A stretch of 64,000 nt of DNA. It comes from Sphingomonas sp. (GTDB taxonomy: Bacteria; Pseudomonadota; Alphaproteobacteria; Sphingomonadales; Sphingomonadaceae). Made by a program: the position numbers and the translations under genes. Position 1 is the first letter of the stretch; the number at the start of each line of letters is the position of its first letter. The DNA lies in the NCBI RefSeq assembly GCF_017745215.1, contig NZ_JAGHZV010000014.1, positions 34,856-98,855 on the forward strand, in the 5' to 3' direction. This document shows, piece by piece, positions 35,804 through 47,425 of this stretch. The notes beneath the pieces are model-generated. The model made no database searches and was not told where the DNA came from. It saw nothing but the letters and a program-made list of their open reading frames with translations.

Positions 35804-37132
35804 TCAGCCGCGCAGGCGTTCGATCGCGCGGTCGCGGCCGATGAGAGGGAGCAGCGCTGCCATGTCCGGCCCATGGTCGAGCCCGGTGAGCGCACGGCGC
35901 AACGGCAGGAACAGCGCGCGGCCCCTGCGGGCGGACGAAGCCTTCAGCGAATCGGTGAGCGCGTGCCAGGGGTCGCCGCTCCAGTCGAGCCCCGCCGCCG
36001 CCTCGGCTGCCTGCGTGAGGAACTCGCGGTCCTCCGCCTCGGGCGCCGGCGCATCGACCGGCCCCTCGACCACGCGCCACCAGTCCGCCGCTTCTGCGAG
36101 CGTCGCGAGGTTCGGCCGGATCGCTTCCCAGGCAGCGGCATCCATCCCCGCGGGCAGCCGGTGCTTCACGGCGTCGAACCCGAGCTGGTGGACGATCTTC
36201 GCATTGATCGCCGCGAGCTCGGCCTCGTCGAACCGCGCCGGCGCACGGCCGAATCGGCCGAAGTCGAAGCCGGCAACCAGCGGCGCGACATCGGCGAAAG
36301 GCTCGACCGGATCGCTCGTCCCGATCCGCGCGAGCAGCGCGATCAGCGCCTGCGGCTCGATTCCGGCCTCGCGGAAATGGTCGGCGCCGAGCGAGCCGAG
36401 CCGCTTCGAGAGCTTGCCCTCGGCGCCGGTCAACAGCGCCTCATGCGCGAAGGCCGGCGCCGCAGCGCCGAGCGCTTCGAACATCTGGATCTGGCTCGCG
36501 GTGTTCGAGACATGGTCCTCGCCCCGCACGACATGGCTGATTCCCATGTCGATGTCGTCGATCACCGATGGCAGCAGGTAGAGCCACGACCCGTCGGCGC
36601 GGCGCACCACGGGGTCGCTCATCGTTCCGGGATCGAAGCGCTGGCGGCCGCGGACGAGGTCGTCCCATTCGATCGGCGTCTCATGGTCGAGACGGAAGCG
36701 CCAGTGCGGCGTCCGCCCCTCGGCCTCATGCGCCGCGCGCTCGGCGGCGGAGAGCGCCAGCGCGGCGCGGTCATAGACCGGCGGCAGCCCGCGCCCGAGC
36801 AGCACCTTGCGCTTGAGCTCGAGCTCCTGCGCGGTCTCGTACGCCGGGTAGACGCGCCCCGCCGCCCTGAGCTCGGCGAATCGCCCCTCATAGCGATCGA
36901 ACCGGGCCGACTGGCGCGCCTCGACGTCGGGCGCGAGGCCGAGCCAGGCGAGGTCGGCGCGGATCGCCTCGACGTAAGCCTCGTCCGAGCGCTCACGGTC
37001 TGTATCGTCGATGCGCAGCAGGAAGCGCCCGCCGCGCGCCCTCGCGAACAGCCAATTGTGGATCGCGGCGCGCAGGTTGCCGACGTGCAGCCGCCCGGTG
37101 GGGCTCGGCGCGAAGCGAGTGGTGACGGTCAT
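35804..37132 (-). CDS. gltX: Glutamate--tRNA ligase, short second type
   Basis: 442 residues. RFAPSPTGRLHVGN contains the HIGH-equivalent, FLLRIDDTDRERS and DHVSNTASQ follow, and the KMSKS-equivalent is GKLSKRLG. It charges Glu onto tRNA-Glu or, in organisms with two copies, mainly tRNA-Gln for later amidation. The length and sequence fit the shorter alphaproteobacterial copy rather than the roughly 470-residue one. Whether it is discriminating cannot be read from sequence. Confidence 0.93.
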   Translation of the reverse strand: MTVTTRFAPSPTGRLHVGNLRAAIHNWLFARARGGRFLLRIDDTDRERSDEAYVEAIRADLAWLGLAPDVEARQSARFDRYEGRFAELRAAGRVYPAYETAQELELKRKVLLGRGLPPVYDRAALALSAAERAAHEAEGRTPHWRFRLDHETPIEWDDLVRGRQRFDPGTMSDPVVRRADGSWLYLLPSVIDDIDMGISHVVRGEDHVSNTASQIQMFEALGAAAPAFAHEALLTGAEGKLSKRLGSLGADHFREAGIEPQALIALLARIGTSDPVEPFADVAPLVAGFDFGRFGRAPARFDEAELAAINAKIVHQLGFDAVKHRLPAGMDAAAWEAIRPNLATLAEAADWWRVVEGPVDAPAPEAEDREFLTQAAEAAAGLDWSGDPWHALTDSLKASSARRGRALFLPLRRALTGLDHGPDMAALLPLIGRDRAIERLRG

Positions 37133-37241
37133 CCGGCGCCCTTAGCCGCTACATACTGTCACTGTCACCGGCATGACATCTTCCCCCGCGCGATTCCCCC
37201 CACTAAGGAGGCGGCGAAATCGGGGTCCCGGGAGTGCACGC

Positions 37242-38177
37242 ATGAAACTGATGGCCGGCAATTCGAACCTGCCGCTCGCGCAGGCGATCGCGGACTATCT
37301 CGAGATTCCGCTCACCAAGGCCAATGTGCGCCGCTTCGCCGACGAGGAGATCTTCGTCGAGATCCTCGAGAATGTCCGCGGCGAGGACGTGTTCGTGCTC
37401 CAGTCGACCAGCTTCCCGGCGAACGACAACCTGATGGAGATGCTGATCATGGTCGATGCGCTGCGCCGCGCCTCGGCCAAGCGGATCACCGCGGTGCTCC
37501 CCTATTTCGGCTATGCCCGCCAGGACCGGAAGCCCGGCCCGCGCACGCCGATCTCGGCCAAGCTCGTCGCCAATCTCGTCACCACCGCGGGGGCCAACCG
37601 CGTGCTCTCGGTCGATCTCCACGCCGGGCAGATCCAGGGCTTCTTCGACATCCCGACCGACAATCTCTTCGCCGCGCCCGTGATGTCGGCGGACATCCAC
37701 GCACGCTTCCCCGATCGCGAATGGATGGTGGTGTCGCCCGACGTCGGCGGCGTGGTCCGCGCGCGCGCGCTCGCCAAGCGGCTCCACAACGCGCCGCTCG
37801 CGATCGTCGACAAGCGCCGCGAGAAGCCGGGCGAATCCGAGGTCATGAACATCATCGGCAACGTCGAGGGCCGCTTCTGCATCCTGATCGACGACATCGT
37901 CGATTCGGCGGGCACGCTGTGCAACGCCGCCGCGGCGCTCAAGGCGGCGGGCGCCGAGGACGTGGTCGCCTATTGCACGCACGGCGTGCTGTCGGGCGGC
38001 GCCGTGGCGCGAGTCGATGCCTCGGCGCTCAGCGAGCTGGTGATCACCGATTCGATCGGCAACCACGCCGTGATCGCGGACAGCGACAAGATCCGCCACC
38101 TCACCATCGCCCCGCTGCTCGCCGAAGCGATCCAGCGCATCGCCGACGAGACCTCGGTCTCCTCGCTGTTCGACTGA
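37242..38177 (+). CDS. prs: Ribose-phosphate pyrophosphokinase
   Basis: 311 residues. It makes PRPP from ribose-5-phosphate and [34 protein letters not shown] and the PRPP loop [11 protein letters not shown] are complete. The ATG at 37242 gives the standard MKLMAGNSN start. It is divergent from gltX across about 110 bases. Confidence 0.97.
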   Translation: MKLMAGNSNLPLAQAIADYLEIPLTKANVRRFADEEIFVEILENVRGEDVFVLQSTSFPANDNLMEMLIMVDALRRASAKRITAVLPYFGYARQDRKPGPRTPISAKLVANLVTTAGANRVLSVDLHAGQIQGFFDIPTDNLFAAPVMSADIHARFPDREWMVVSPDVGGVVRARALAKRLHNAPLAIVDKRREKPGESEVMNIIGNVEGRFCILIDDIVDSAGTLCNAAAALKAAGAEDVVAYCTHGVLSGGAVARVDASALSELVITDSIGNHAVIADSDKIRHLTIAPLLAEAIQRIADETSVSSLFD

Positions 38178-38179
38178 TC

Positions 38180-38929
38180 CTAGCGCACCGCTTCCCAGAT
38201 CAGCCCGGCGCCGACCATGATCATCAGCCAGTAGATCGCGGTGTAGAAGCGCTCGGCGGGCACCTTGCGCACCAGCCACACGCCCGCGAAGGTCGAGACC
38301 AGCGCCACCGGAAGCAGCGCGGCGGACGTCAGCAGGTTCGCCGCGGTGAACTGGCCGAGCGCGGCATAGGCGGGGACCTTGATCCAGTTGGTCGCGGCGA
38401 AGAAGATCGCGGTCGTCCCCACCAGCACGTCGCGCGGCAGGTTGCGCGGCAGCACCCAGAGCTGGAACGGCGGCTGGCCGGCGTGCGCGACCTGGCTGGT
38501 GAAGCCCGAGCCGACGCCGAAGACCAGCCCGACCCATTCGGGCATCCGCGCGGTGTCGCGCGGCATCGCGTGGCGATCGGCCCAGAGGCGATAGGCGCCG
38601 AACAGGATCGAGATCACGCCGACGGTCGCCATCACCGCCGCCGGCGTCACGCTCGCGGCGAAGCCATAGCCGAGGCCCACGCCCACCGCGGCGCCCGGCA
38701 GCATCCAGCCGAGCAGCGCCCAGTCGACCGTCCGCCGGAACGCCCAGACGCCGACGACGTCCTGCACCACCAGGATCGGCAGCAGGATCGCGGCGGCCTG
38801 GACCGGGTTGATCACGAAGGCGATCGCCGGCAGCGACAGCGCGCCGACACCGGTGAACCCGCCCTTGGCGAGGCCCGTCAGCGCGACCGCGGGGACCGCG
38901 ACGGCATAGAAGACCGGATCGACGATCAA
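38180..38929 (-). CDS. TauE/SafE family sulfite/anion exporter
   Basis: 249 residues with about eight hydrophobic segments and the family Gly-rich start ([16 protein letters not shown]). Members export sulfite, sulfoacetate or other organic anions; the substrate here is unknown. Its start overlaps the crtZ stop by 4 bp. Confidence 0.88.
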   Translation of the reverse strand: MIVDPVFYAVAVPAVALTGLAKGGFTGVGALSLPAIAFVINPVQAAAILLPILVVQDVVGVWAFRRTVDWALLGWMLPGAAVGVGLGYGFAASVTPAAVMATVGVISILFGAYRLWADRHAMPRDTARMPEWVGLVFGVGSGFTSQVAHAGQPPFQLWVLPRNLPRDVLVGTTAIFFAATNWIKVPAYAALGQFTAANLLTSAALLPVALVSTFAGVWLVRKVPAERFYTAIYWLMIMVGAGLIWEAVR

Positions 38930-39402
38930 GCCTTGCGCCGCTCCAGCAACTGAACCTTGAGCACCTCCGCCGGCGGGGCCCAGAGGAAGCCGAAGCTCAC
39001 CGCGCCGGCCTTGCTCTCGACCGCATGGTGGAGCCTGTGCGCCTGGATGATCCGCTTCATGTATCCCGAGCGCGGCACATAGCGGTGGCCGATCCGGCGG
39101 TGGACGATGACGTCATGAAAGCCAAAGTAGATCGCGCCATAAGCGGCGATCCCCGCGCCGATCCAAGTGAACCCCGGCCACCAGCCAAGCTGCACCCCGC
39201 CGAGCAGCAGCACGATCGAGGGGATGGCGAAGATCACCGCATAGAGGTCGTTGAGCTCGAACGCCCCGGTCCGCGCGCGATGGTGGCTTTCGTGGAGGAA
39301 CCAGCCCGGCCCGTGCATCACCCAGCGGTGCGACGCATAGGCGACGCCCTCCATCGCGGCGATGGTGGCGAGCAACAGGGGAATGCCGGGAAAGGGGGCC
39401 AT
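38926..39402 (-). CDS. crtZ: Beta-carotene 3-hydroxylase
   Basis: 158 residues, an integral-membrane di-iron hydroxylase. The histidine clusters are complete: HRWVMH, HESHH, HDVIVH and HRLHH. It hydroxylates beta-ionone rings to make zeaxanthin, or related xanthophylls such as nostoxanthin precursors in sphingomonads. The ATG at 39402 begins [10 protein letters not shown]. No other crt gene is in the window. It is divergent from sucC. Confidence 0.92.
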   Translation of the reverse strand: MAPFPGIPLLLATIAAMEGVAYASHRWVMHGPGWFLHESHHRARTGAFELNDLYAVIFAIPSIVLLLGGVQLGWWPGFTWIGAGIAAYGAIYFGFHDVIVHRRIGHRYVPRSGYMKRIIQAHRLHHAVESKAGAVSFGFLWAPPAEVLKVQLLERRKA

Positions 39403-39543
39403 ATGCGCGGCTATAGCGGCTCCGGGCGCGGCCAGCCAATTCCTCATCGCTTCCCCAAGGGAGAGGGGGTGGATTCCCCCCTCGCGCTGTGCTTAAGGCA
39501 CCGGCACATTCCCGACCTTCGAAAACAAGGGACGCGCCCTCTC

Positions 39544-40743
<1,200 letters not shown>

Positions 40744-40751
40744 CAATCGAC

Positions 40752-40781
40752 GCCGCCCCGGCGATCACGGGGCGGCTGTTT
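40752..40781 (+). terminator. Terminator-like hairpin between sucC and etfB
   Basis: GCCGCCCCG and CGGGGCGGC form a perfect 9-bp stem with a 7-base loop, followed by TGTTTG. A second small hairpin (GAAGG/CCTTC) follows. The T-run is short, so termination may be partial. Confidence 0.65.
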
Positions 40782-40831
40782 GAAGGTTCGGCCTTCCTCC
40801 CCGGGGACCGTACGAACCAAGGAGTGGACGG

Positions 40832-41581
40832 ATGAAGGTCTTGGTGCCCGTCAAGCGCGTGCTTGACTACAACGTGAAGCCTCGCGTGAAGGCGGACGGG
40901 ACGGGGGTGGACCTCGCGAACGTCAAGATGAGCATGAACCCCTTCGACGAGATCGCGATCGAGGAAGCGGTGCGGCTGAAGGAAAAGGGCGCGGCGACCG
41001 AGGTCGTCGTGGTGACGATCGGCGTGGCCAAGGCCGAGACCGACGTGCTGCTGACCGCGCGCGCGATGGGCGCCGATCGCGGTATCCTGATCGCTACCGA
41101 CGATGAGGTCGAGCCGCTCGCGGTCGCCAAGCTGCTGAAGGCCGTGGCCGACGAGGAGCAGCCGGGGCTGATCATCCTCGGCAAGCAGGCGATCGACGAC
41201 GATTCGAACCAGACCGGCCAGATGCTCGCAGCACTTCTCGGCTGGCCGCAGGGCACCTTCGCCTCGAAGGTCGAGATCGCCGGCGATCATGTGAAGGTCA
41301 CGCGCGAGGTCGACGGCGGGCTCGAGACAGTCGACCTGAAGCTGCCGGCGATCGTCACCACGGATCTCCGACTCAACGAACCACGCTATGCGACCTTGCC
41401 CAACATCATGAAGGCGAAGACCAAGCCGATCGCGAAGAAGACGATCGCCGATTACGGCGTCGACGCGACGCCGCGCCTGAAGACGCTGAAGGTCGTCGAG
41501 CCGGCGAAGCGCAGCGCAGGCGTCAAGGTGGCGGATGTCGACGCGCTCGTCGGCAAGCTCAAGGAACTGGGAGTCGCGTGA
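40832..41581 (+). CDS. etfB: Electron transfer flavoprotein, beta subunit
   Basis: 249 residues. With EtfA it carries electrons from acyl-CoA and other dehydrogenases to the ETF-ubiquinone oxidoreductase. [28 protein letters not shown] and the AMP-binding region ([21 protein letters not shown]) are typical. AGGAGTGGACGG precedes the ATG. Its stop overlaps the etfA start by one base. Confidence 0.97.
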   Translation: MKVLVPVKRVLDYNVKPRVKADGTGVDLANVKMSMNPFDEIAIEEAVRLKEKGAATEVVVVTIGVAKAETDVLLTARAMGADRGILIATDDEVEPLAVAKLLKAVADEEQPGLIILGKQAIDDDSNQTGQMLAALLGWPQGTFASKVEIAGDHVKVTREVDGGLETVDLKLPAIVTTDLRLNEPRYATLPNIMKAKTKPIAKKTIADYGVDATPRLKTLKVVEPAKRSAGVKVADVDALVGKLKELGVA

Positions 41582-42510
41582 TGAAGACGCTGGTTTGGGT
41601 CGAGCACGACAATGTCTCGGTCAAGGATGCGACGCTTTCGGCGGTGACGGCGGCGAGCAAGCTGGGCGAAGTCCATCTCCTCGTCGCGGGCAAGGGCTGC
41701 GCCGGCGTGGCCGAGGCGGCGTCGAAGATCGCGGGCGTGGGCAAGGTCCACCTCGCCGACGATGCGGCCTATGAGCACGGCCTCGCCGAGAATGTGGCGC
41801 CGCTGGTCGCGTCGCTGATGGACCATCACGACGCCGCGGTCTTCCCGGCGACGACGACGGGCAAGAACGTGGCCCCGCGCGTCGCCGCCCTTCTCGACGT
41901 GATGCAGATCTCGGACATCCTCTCGGTGGAAGGGCCCGACACCTTCACGCGGCCCATCTATGCGGGCAATGCGATCGCCACCGTGCAGACAAGCGACACG
42001 AAGCTCGTGATCACCGTGCGCGGCACGGCCTTTCCCAAGGCAGCGGCCGAGGGCGGCGCGGGCGTGGTCGAGGCCGTCAGCGGCCCGGGCGACGCCGGCC
42101 TGTCGAGCTTCGCGGGGGCGGAGATCGCCAAGTCCGAGCGTCCCGAGCTGACCAGCGCCAAGGTGATCGTCTCGGGTGGGCGCGCGCTGCAGAACAGCGA
42201 GAACTTCCACAGCATCATCGAGCCGCTCGCCGACAAGCTCGGCGCCGCGGTGGGTGCGTCGCGCGCCGCGGTCGACGCGGGCTATGTCCCCAACGACTAT
42301 CAGGTCGGCCAGACCGGCAAGATCGTCGCCCCCGAGGTCTATATCGCGGTCGGCATCTCGGGTGCGATCCAGCATCTCGCGGGCATGAAGGACTCCAAGA
42401 CGATCGTCGCGATCAACAAGGACGAGGACGCCCCCATCTTCCAGGTGGCGGACATCGGCCTGGTCGGCGACCTGTTCAAGATCGTCCCCGAGCTCACCGA
42501 AAAGCTCTGA
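41581..42510 (+). CDS. etfA: Electron transfer flavoprotein, alpha subunit
   Basis: 309 residues. The C-terminal FAD domain shows [28 protein letters not shown] and [24 protein letters not shown] (split by family into FAD contacts). The ATG at 41581 ([10 protein letters not shown]) overlaps the etfB stop as TGATG. A preceding in-frame GTG at 41578 is less likely. Confidence 0.96.
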   Translation: MKTLVWVEHDNVSVKDATLSAVTAASKLGEVHLLVAGKGCAGVAEAASKIAGVGKVHLADDAAYEHGLAENVAPLVASLMDHHDAAVFPATTTGKNVAPRVAALLDVMQISDILSVEGPDTFTRPIYAGNAIATVQTSDTKLVITVRGTAFPKAAAEGGAGVVEAVSGPGDAGLSSFAGAEIAKSERPELTSAKVIVSGGRALQNSENFHSIIEPLADKLGAAVGASRAAVDAGYVPNDYQVGQTGKIVAPEVYIAVGISGAIQHLAGMKDSKTIVAINKDEDAPIFQVADIGLVGDLFKIVPELTEKL

Positions 42511-43172
42511 GCCCGACCGAACTGACACGCGACGGGGCGGTCCACCTTCCCGGTGCGGCCGCTCCTTTTCTCGTCGGACTGGAGTCGCTCCTCGCCGGAC
42601 TGCCGCCGGACCGCGCCGGGATTCGCCTTCATGGCGTCACCGGCCTCGCCGCGCGGCTCGCCCCGGAGGCACTCGGAAGTTGCGCCGCACAACTCCTCGG
42701 ACCCGCCGCGAGGCCGGTCCGTGCGATCCTGTTCGACAAGAGCGAAGCGGCGAACTGGGCGCTGCCCTGGCACCAGGACCGCATCATCGCGGTCAAGGCA
42801 CGCGCCGAGGTGCCAGGCTTCGGGCCCTGGTCGGTCAAGGCGGGGATGCAGCACGTCGAGCCGCCCTTCGCGCTGATCGGAGCGATGCACACGATCCGCA
42901 TCCACCTCGATCCCGTCGACGCTGCCAATGCGCCCTTGCTGGTCGCGCCGGGCTCTCATCGCCTCGGGCGCATTCCCGAGCCTGAGATCGAAACAGTCGC
43001 GGCGCGCTGCGGCGTCCTCGCCTGCCTGGCCGAGCGGGGCGATATCTGGGTCTATGCGACGCCGATCCTGCACGCCTCCGCCGCCGCCGAGCCTCCCGCG
43101 CGCCGGCGCGTGCTTCAGGTCGACTATTCGGCACAGGCGCTGCCCGCGCCGCTCGAATGGCTAGGCGTCTGA
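42507..43172 (+). CDS. PhyH-like Fe(II)/2-oxoglutarate dioxygenase, probable CTG start
   Basis: 221 residues if read from the CTG at 42507, which overlaps the etfA stop as CTGA. The frame then begins [17 protein letters not shown], a normal start for this family. No ATG, GTG or TTG is available upstream near etfA, and the first in-frame ATG (42810) would remove the iron site. The HxD is H89-D91 (WHQDR), the distal His is H189 (ILHASA), and the 2OG-binding Arg is in PARRRVLQ. The substrate is unknown. It ends 12 bp inside the convergent HDAC gene. Confidence 0.82.
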   Translation: MSPTELTRDGAVHLPGAAAPFLVGLESLLAGLPPDRAGIRLHGVTGLAARLAPEALGSCAAQLLGPAARPVRAILFDKSEAANWALPWHQDRIIAVKARAEVPGFGPWSVKAGMQHVEPPFALIGAMHTIRIHLDPVDAANAPLLVAPGSHRLGRIPEPEIETVAARCGVLACLAERGDIWVYATPILHASAAAEPPARRRVLQVDYSAQALPAPLEWLGV

Positions 43173-44177
43173 CCCGAACCCGCCCAAAAAGCTGACGACG
43201 TTCCGCCCCAGCGCCTCGTCGGCATAACCGCCTTCCATCACCACTGCGGTCGGCAAGCCGAGCGCGGCGATGTCGGCGGCGAGGCTCGCATAGTCGGCAG
43301 TCTCGAGCGTGAATTGCGAGATCGGATCGCCGGCATAGGTGTCGGCGCCGAAGCTCACCACCAGCAGCCCGGCGCCAAACGCCGCCACTGCCTCGAGCGC
43401 TCTAGCCTGCGCCGCGCGGAACGCCTCGATCCCCGTGCCGCGCGGCAGCGGCAGGTTGAGCGTCGCGCCCTCGCCCTCAGCTTCGCCGGTCTCGTCGGCA
43501 TGGCCCCAGTAGAAGGGATAGTCGGTCACCGGGTCGGCGTGGATCGAGACGTAGAGCACGTCGCCGCGCGTCCAGAAGATGTCCTGGGTGCCGTTGCCGT
43601 GGTGATAGTCGATGTCGAGCACCGCCACCCGGGGCACGCCGGCGTCGCGTGCGGCCTGGGCAGCGATCGCCGCCGCGTTGAGGTAGCAATAGCCGCCGAG
43701 ATAGTCGGCGCCGGCATGGTGGCCCGGCGGGCGGACCAGCGCGAAGGCGGCCTTGTCGCCTTCCAGCACCGCGGCGACCGCCGAGAGCGCGCATTGCGTG
43801 CTCCAATAGCTCGCCGCCCAGGTATGCGGGGTGATCGGCGTGCTCGCGTCGAAGCTGTATTGCCCCAGCTGCGCGTCGATCCGCTGGAGCGCGAGCGGGC
43901 GGCGATGCACCACCGGATAGGTATAACCGATCGCATCGCCCTCGCGGCCCGCGGCGACCCAGCGGTCATAGGCGGACTTGAGGAACTCGACATAGCCGGC
44001 GTCGTGCACCGCGAGGATCGGCGCTTCGCCGAAGTCGCGCGGGGGCTCGCACGGGCCCACCGCGGCGGCGACCGATTCGGCGCGCAGCGGCGTGTCGGCA
44101 TGGGGGATGAAGGCGCCATTGTGCAGCTCCCGGATCGGGGCATGCGCGAGGCTGCGCGGATCGAAGAAGCGGCGCAT
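43161..44177 (-). CDS. Histone deacetylase family protein
   Basis: 338 residues. It belongs to the zinc hydrolase family that includes acetylpolyamine amidohydrolases. The active-site blocks are intact: RPPGHHAG (His pair), DIDYHHGNGTQDIF (zinc Asp and His) and FGADTYAGDP (zinc Asp). Bacterial members remove acetyl groups from polyamines or other small amides. The start overlaps the nhaA stop by one base (TGATG). Confidence 0.92.
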   Translation of the reverse strand: MRRFFDPRSLAHAPIRELHNGAFIPHADTPLRAESVAAAVGPCEPPRDFGEAPILAVHDAGYVEFLKSAYDRWVAAGREGDAIGYTYPVVHRRPLALQRIDAQLGQYSFDASTPITPHTWAASYWSTQCALSAVAAVLEGDKAAFALVRPPGHHAGADYLGGYCYLNAAAIAAQAARDAGVPRVAVLDIDYHHGNGTQDIFWTRGDVLYVSIHADPVTDYPFYWGHADETGEAEGEGATLNLPLPRGTGIEAFRAAQARALEAVAAFGAGLLVVSFGADTYAGDPISQFTLETADYASLAADIAALGLPTAVVMEGGYADEALGRNVVSFLGGFGSDA

Positions 44178-45346
44178 CAGCAGGCGCCCCACCGCAGCAC
44201 CGCATAGCCCGCGACCGCCGACAGCAGCGATCCGCCCAGAACGCCGATCTTCACCTGGTCCACCAACACCTCATTCCCCGGAAACGCCAGTCCACCGATG
44301 AACAGGCTCATCGTGAACCCGATCCCCGCGAGCAGCGACACGCCATAGACCTGGCGCCAGCTGCATCCGCCCGGCTTGCCTGCGAAGCCGGCGCGGACGG
44401 CGAGCCAGATGCTCGCGAAGATCCCGGCCTGCTTGCCGAGGAACAGGCCGAGCGCAACCCCCAGCGGCAGCGGCGCGAGCAACACCCTGGGGTCCAGCCC
44501 GGTCAGTGCGACGCCGGCATTGGCGAAGCCGAAGATCGGCACCACGAGATAGGCCGACCAGGGGTGCAGCGCGTGCTCGAGCCGATGGAGCGGCGAGTCG
44601 CGCTCGTCGCGCTCGCCCATCGGCACCGCCATCGCCGCGAGCACCCCCGCGACCGTCGCATGGACGCCCGAGCGGAAGACGAGCAGCCAGAGCAGCACGG
44701 CGAGCAGCAGATAAGGCCAGAGCCGCCGCCAGCCCGAGCGGTTCATGGCGAACATCGCGCACAGCACGACCGCAGCGCCGGCCAGCGCGAGCAGGTCGAG
44801 GTGGCGAGTATAGGCGAGCGCGATGATCGCCACCGCGCCCATGTCGTCGACGATCGCAACGGTGGTGAGGAACAGCTTGAGCGACGCCGGGGCGCGGCTC
44901 CCCAGCAGCGCAAGCACGCCGATCGCGAAGGCGATGTCGGTCGCCGCGGGGATCGCCCAGCCTCGCGCGAGCCCGGGCGTGGTCCAGGTGATGCCCAGGA
45001 ACACCAGCGCGGGCACCGCCATCCCCGCCAGCGCCGCGACCACCGGCAGGCGCCGCTGCTGCCAGCTCGAAAGCCGCCCGCCCGCGAACTCGCGCTTGAT
45101 CTCGAGCCCGACGACCAGGAAGAAGACCGCCATCAGCGCATCGTTGATCCACTGGTGGACGCTCAGAGGCCCCGCCTCCCGGTGCAAAGCCTCGAAATAG
45201 CCCTGCGACCAGCCGGGGACGTTCGCCACGACCAGCGCGAGCCCCGAGGCAAGGATCAGCACCACGCCGCCCGCCGCCTCGCTTCGCAGGAAGTCGCGGA
45301 AACTCGGAGAGCGTTCGCCCTCGTCGATCTCCGGGGCCAGGCTCAA
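44177..45346 (-). CDS. nhaA: Na+/H+ antiporter NhaA
   Basis: 389 residues with 12 membrane segments. It exchanges protons for sodium and supports pH and salt balance. The sodium-site region [15 protein letters not shown] and the adjacent Asp pair [12 protein letters not shown] are intact, as is FGFANAGV. It overlaps lysS by 4 bp and the HDAC gene by 1 bp. Confidence 0.95.
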   Translation of the reverse strand: MSLAPEIDEGERSPSFRDFLRSEAAGGVVLILASGLALVVANVPGWSQGYFEALHREAGPLSVHQWINDALMAVFFLVVGLEIKREFAGGRLSSWQQRRLPVVAALAGMAVPALVFLGITWTTPGLARGWAIPAATDIAFAIGVLALLGSRAPASLKLFLTTVAIVDDMGAVAIIALAYTRHLDLLALAGAAVVLCAMFAMNRSGWRRLWPYLLLAVLLWLLVFRSGVHATVAGVLAAMAVPMGERDERDSPLHRLEHALHPWSAYLVVPIFGFANAGVALTGLDPRVLLAPLPLGVALGLFLGKQAGIFASIWLAVRAGFAGKPGGCSWRQVYGVSLLAGIGFTMSLFIGGLAFPGNEVLVDQVKIGVLGGSLLSAVAGYAVLRWGAC

Positions 45347-46938
45347 CCGGCCGCCGGCGCCTCGGCGCGCGCCAAGGCCTCGGCGATCAGCTTGCGGCTG
45401 TTCGCCACGCCGTAGAGCGCGATGAAGCTTCCCATCCGCGGGCCCTGTTCCGACCCCAGCAGCGTCTCGTAGAGCGCCTTGAACCAGTCGCGGAGGTTCT
45501 CGAACCCTCCGGTCTTGCCGATCTCATAGACTTCGTTCTGGATGTCCTCGGCGTTGGCCCCTTCGGGGAGGCTCGCGAGCACCGCGTCGAGCCGCTGCAG
45601 CGCGTCGACCTCGACGCCCATGGGCGGGCGCTTGCGGAGCGTCGGCACCACGAAATCGCGCGCATAGGCCAGGGCATAGCCGATCAGCGCGTCGAGCGCC
45701 GGATAGGTCTCCGGGTTCGCATCGGGCACGTAATTGACCAGATAGCCCCAGACCTGCTCCTTGGTCGCGTCGCCCATCACGCCGACGAGGTTGAGCAGCA
45801 GCCCGAAGGTGACCGGGAGCATCTCCGCGGGCGGCGGCCCGTTGTGGATATGGTGCACCGGATTGCCGAGCTGCTGCTCGATGGGCTGGGCGCCATAATT
45901 GGCGCGGAACTGCCAGTAATCGTCGACCGCGCGGGGGATCAGGCCGAGGTGCAGCGCCTTGGCCTTCTTCGGCTCGCGATAGATGTAGAAGGCGAGGCTC
46001 TCGTCGGGCCCATAGGTCAGCCACTGGTCGAGGCTGAGGCCGTTGCCCTTCGACTTGGAGATCTTCTCGCCCTTCTCGTCGAGGAACATCTCATAGTTGA
46101 AGCCCTCGGGCGGAGTGCCGCCGAGCACGCGGCAGATCTTCGACGACTGGATCACCGAATCGATCAGGTCCTTGCCCGCCATCTCGTAATCGACGCCCAG
46201 CGCATACCAGCGCATCGCCCAGTCGACCTTCCACTGAAGCTTGGACTTGCCGCCGAACACGCTCTGCTCGATCCGTTCGCCCTCATCGTCGAAGGCGATC
46301 AGCCCCGCCTCCGCGTCGAGCACCTCGACGGGCACCTGGAGGACGATGCCGCTCTTCGGGCTTACCGGCAGCACCGGCGAATAAGTCGCGCGGCGCTCGG
46401 CGCGGAGCGTCGGCAGCATCACATCCATGATGCCCTGGTAGCGGCGCAGCACCTGGCGCAGCGCTTCGTCGAACGCGCCCGAGGCGTACATCTCGGTCGA
46501 GGAGACGAACTCATAGTCGAAGCCGAAGCGATCGAGGAAGTCGCGCAGCATCGCATTGTTGTGGTGCGCGAAGCTTTCGAACTTGCCGAAGGGATCGGGG
46601 ATGCGCGTCAGCGGCTTGCCGAGATATTCCGCGAGCATCGCCTGGTTGGGGACGTTGTCGGGGACCTTGCGGAGGCCATCCATATCGTCGCTGAACGCGA
46701 TCAGCCGGGTCGGCGCGTCGGACAGCGCTTCGAACGCATGGCGCACCATGGTGGTGCGCAGCACTTCGTTGAAGGTGCCGATGTGCGGCAGCCCCGAGGG
46801 TCCGTAGCCGGTTTCGAACAGCACCGGCGCGCCGTCGGGCTTGCCCGCGGGATAGCGCTTGAGCAGCTTGCGCGCCTCTTCATAGGGCCAGGCCTTGGAC
46901 TCGAGCGCGGCGGCGCGCAGGGCTTGCGTGTCGGTCAT
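45343..46938 (-). CDS. lysS: Lysine--tRNA ligase, class I
   Basis: 531 residues. It is the class I (archaeal-type) LysRS found in many alphaproteobacteria, not the class II enzyme of E. coli. The HIGH motif reads HIGT ([11 protein letters not shown]) and the KMSKS motif reads KISKSKGNG. It is the first gene of lysS-nhaA-HDAC. Confidence 0.95.
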   Translation of the reverse strand: MTDTQALRAAALESKAWPYEEARKLLKRYPAGKPDGAPVLFETGYGPSGLPHIGTFNEVLRTTMVRHAFEALSDAPTRLIAFSDDMDGLRKVPDNVPNQAMLAEYLGKPLTRIPDPFGKFESFAHHNNAMLRDFLDRFGFDYEFVSSTEMYASGAFDEALRQVLRRYQGIMDVMLPTLRAERRATYSPVLPVSPKSGIVLQVPVEVLDAEAGLIAFDDEGERIEQSVFGGKSKLQWKVDWAMRWYALGVDYEMAGKDLIDSVIQSSKICRVLGGTPPEGFNYEMFLDEKGEKISKSKGNGLSLDQWLTYGPDESLAFYIYREPKKAKALHLGLIPRAVDDYWQFRANYGAQPIEQQLGNPVHHIHNGPPPAEMLPVTFGLLLNLVGVMGDATKEQVWGYLVNYVPDANPETYPALDALIGYALAYARDFVVPTLRKRPPMGVEVDALQRLDAVLASLPEGANAEDIQNEVYEIGKTGGFENLRDWFKALYETLLGSEQGPRMGSFIALYGVANSRKLIAEALARAEAPAAG

Positions 46939-46988
46939 AACCGCGCGCCTCTAGCGAATGGGGGCCGGAAGGGCCAGTGGCGAGCGGC

Positions 46989-47177
46989 TCAGCCGTCCGC
47001 TCGCTCCTTCACCGGCTCGGCGAAGGGGATCCAGAAGCCGCTCAAGTCGCGCAGGATCAGCTCACGGCGGCCGTGGAAGGCGTCGTACGGCGAATCGACC
47101 AGCTCGGCCTTACCCTCGAGCCGGGCGTAGAGCGCGTCGACGCCTTCGGCCGCGGCGGCCGTACGCGCCTCGCCGAT
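46989..47177 (-). pseudogene. C-terminal fragment of a VOC/glyoxalase-family protein
   Basis: About 60 residues resemble the end of VOC (glyoxalase/bleomycin-resistance) proteins: GVDALYARLEGKAEL, then DSPYDAFHGRRELILRDLSG with the final strand FWIPFAE. The N-terminal half is missing, and the sequence upstream in all frames does not supply it. The surrounding open frame reaches a TTG at 47282 but its first 35 residues do not look like the family. Most likely a truncated remnant. Confidence 0.65.
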
Positions 47178-47425
47178 ATCGGAACACAGGCCCATCGAAT
47201 CGCGATTCAAATCGTTACGCAGCCCCGCAATCCTCCAAAGTCGATCGATCGAAGTAACGAAATTGCGCGAAGACCCCGCCAACTATCCGGCGTAATACTT
47301 AGGGACCGTATCCGGCAGATTCCCTACGCTATATTGGGAGAGTCGGCGAAGGTCGGATGCGGACCGGGGGGGGGTACGGGCGCAACGGCTTTGGTTCCGG
47401 CGATTCACAGCTTTGGAAGCAATGC
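47178..47425. other. AT-richer upstream region of the PAS chemoreceptor gene
   Basis: No gene seen. The sequence is notably less GC-rich than average and probably contains the promoter of the chemoreceptor gene. No clean promoter or operator could be assigned. Confidence 0.5.

Noticed and set aside
35873..38953. Plus-strand open frame of 1026 codons
   Set aside because: It runs antisense to gltX, then out of frame across prs and the TauE gene. The residues are Arg/Ala/Asp-rich as in GC-rich shadow frames, and it matches no family.
46989..47282. Intact 97-residue gene
   Set aside because: It would need a TTG start without a clear ribosome site, its first 35 residues do not resemble the VOC family, and half the domain is missing.
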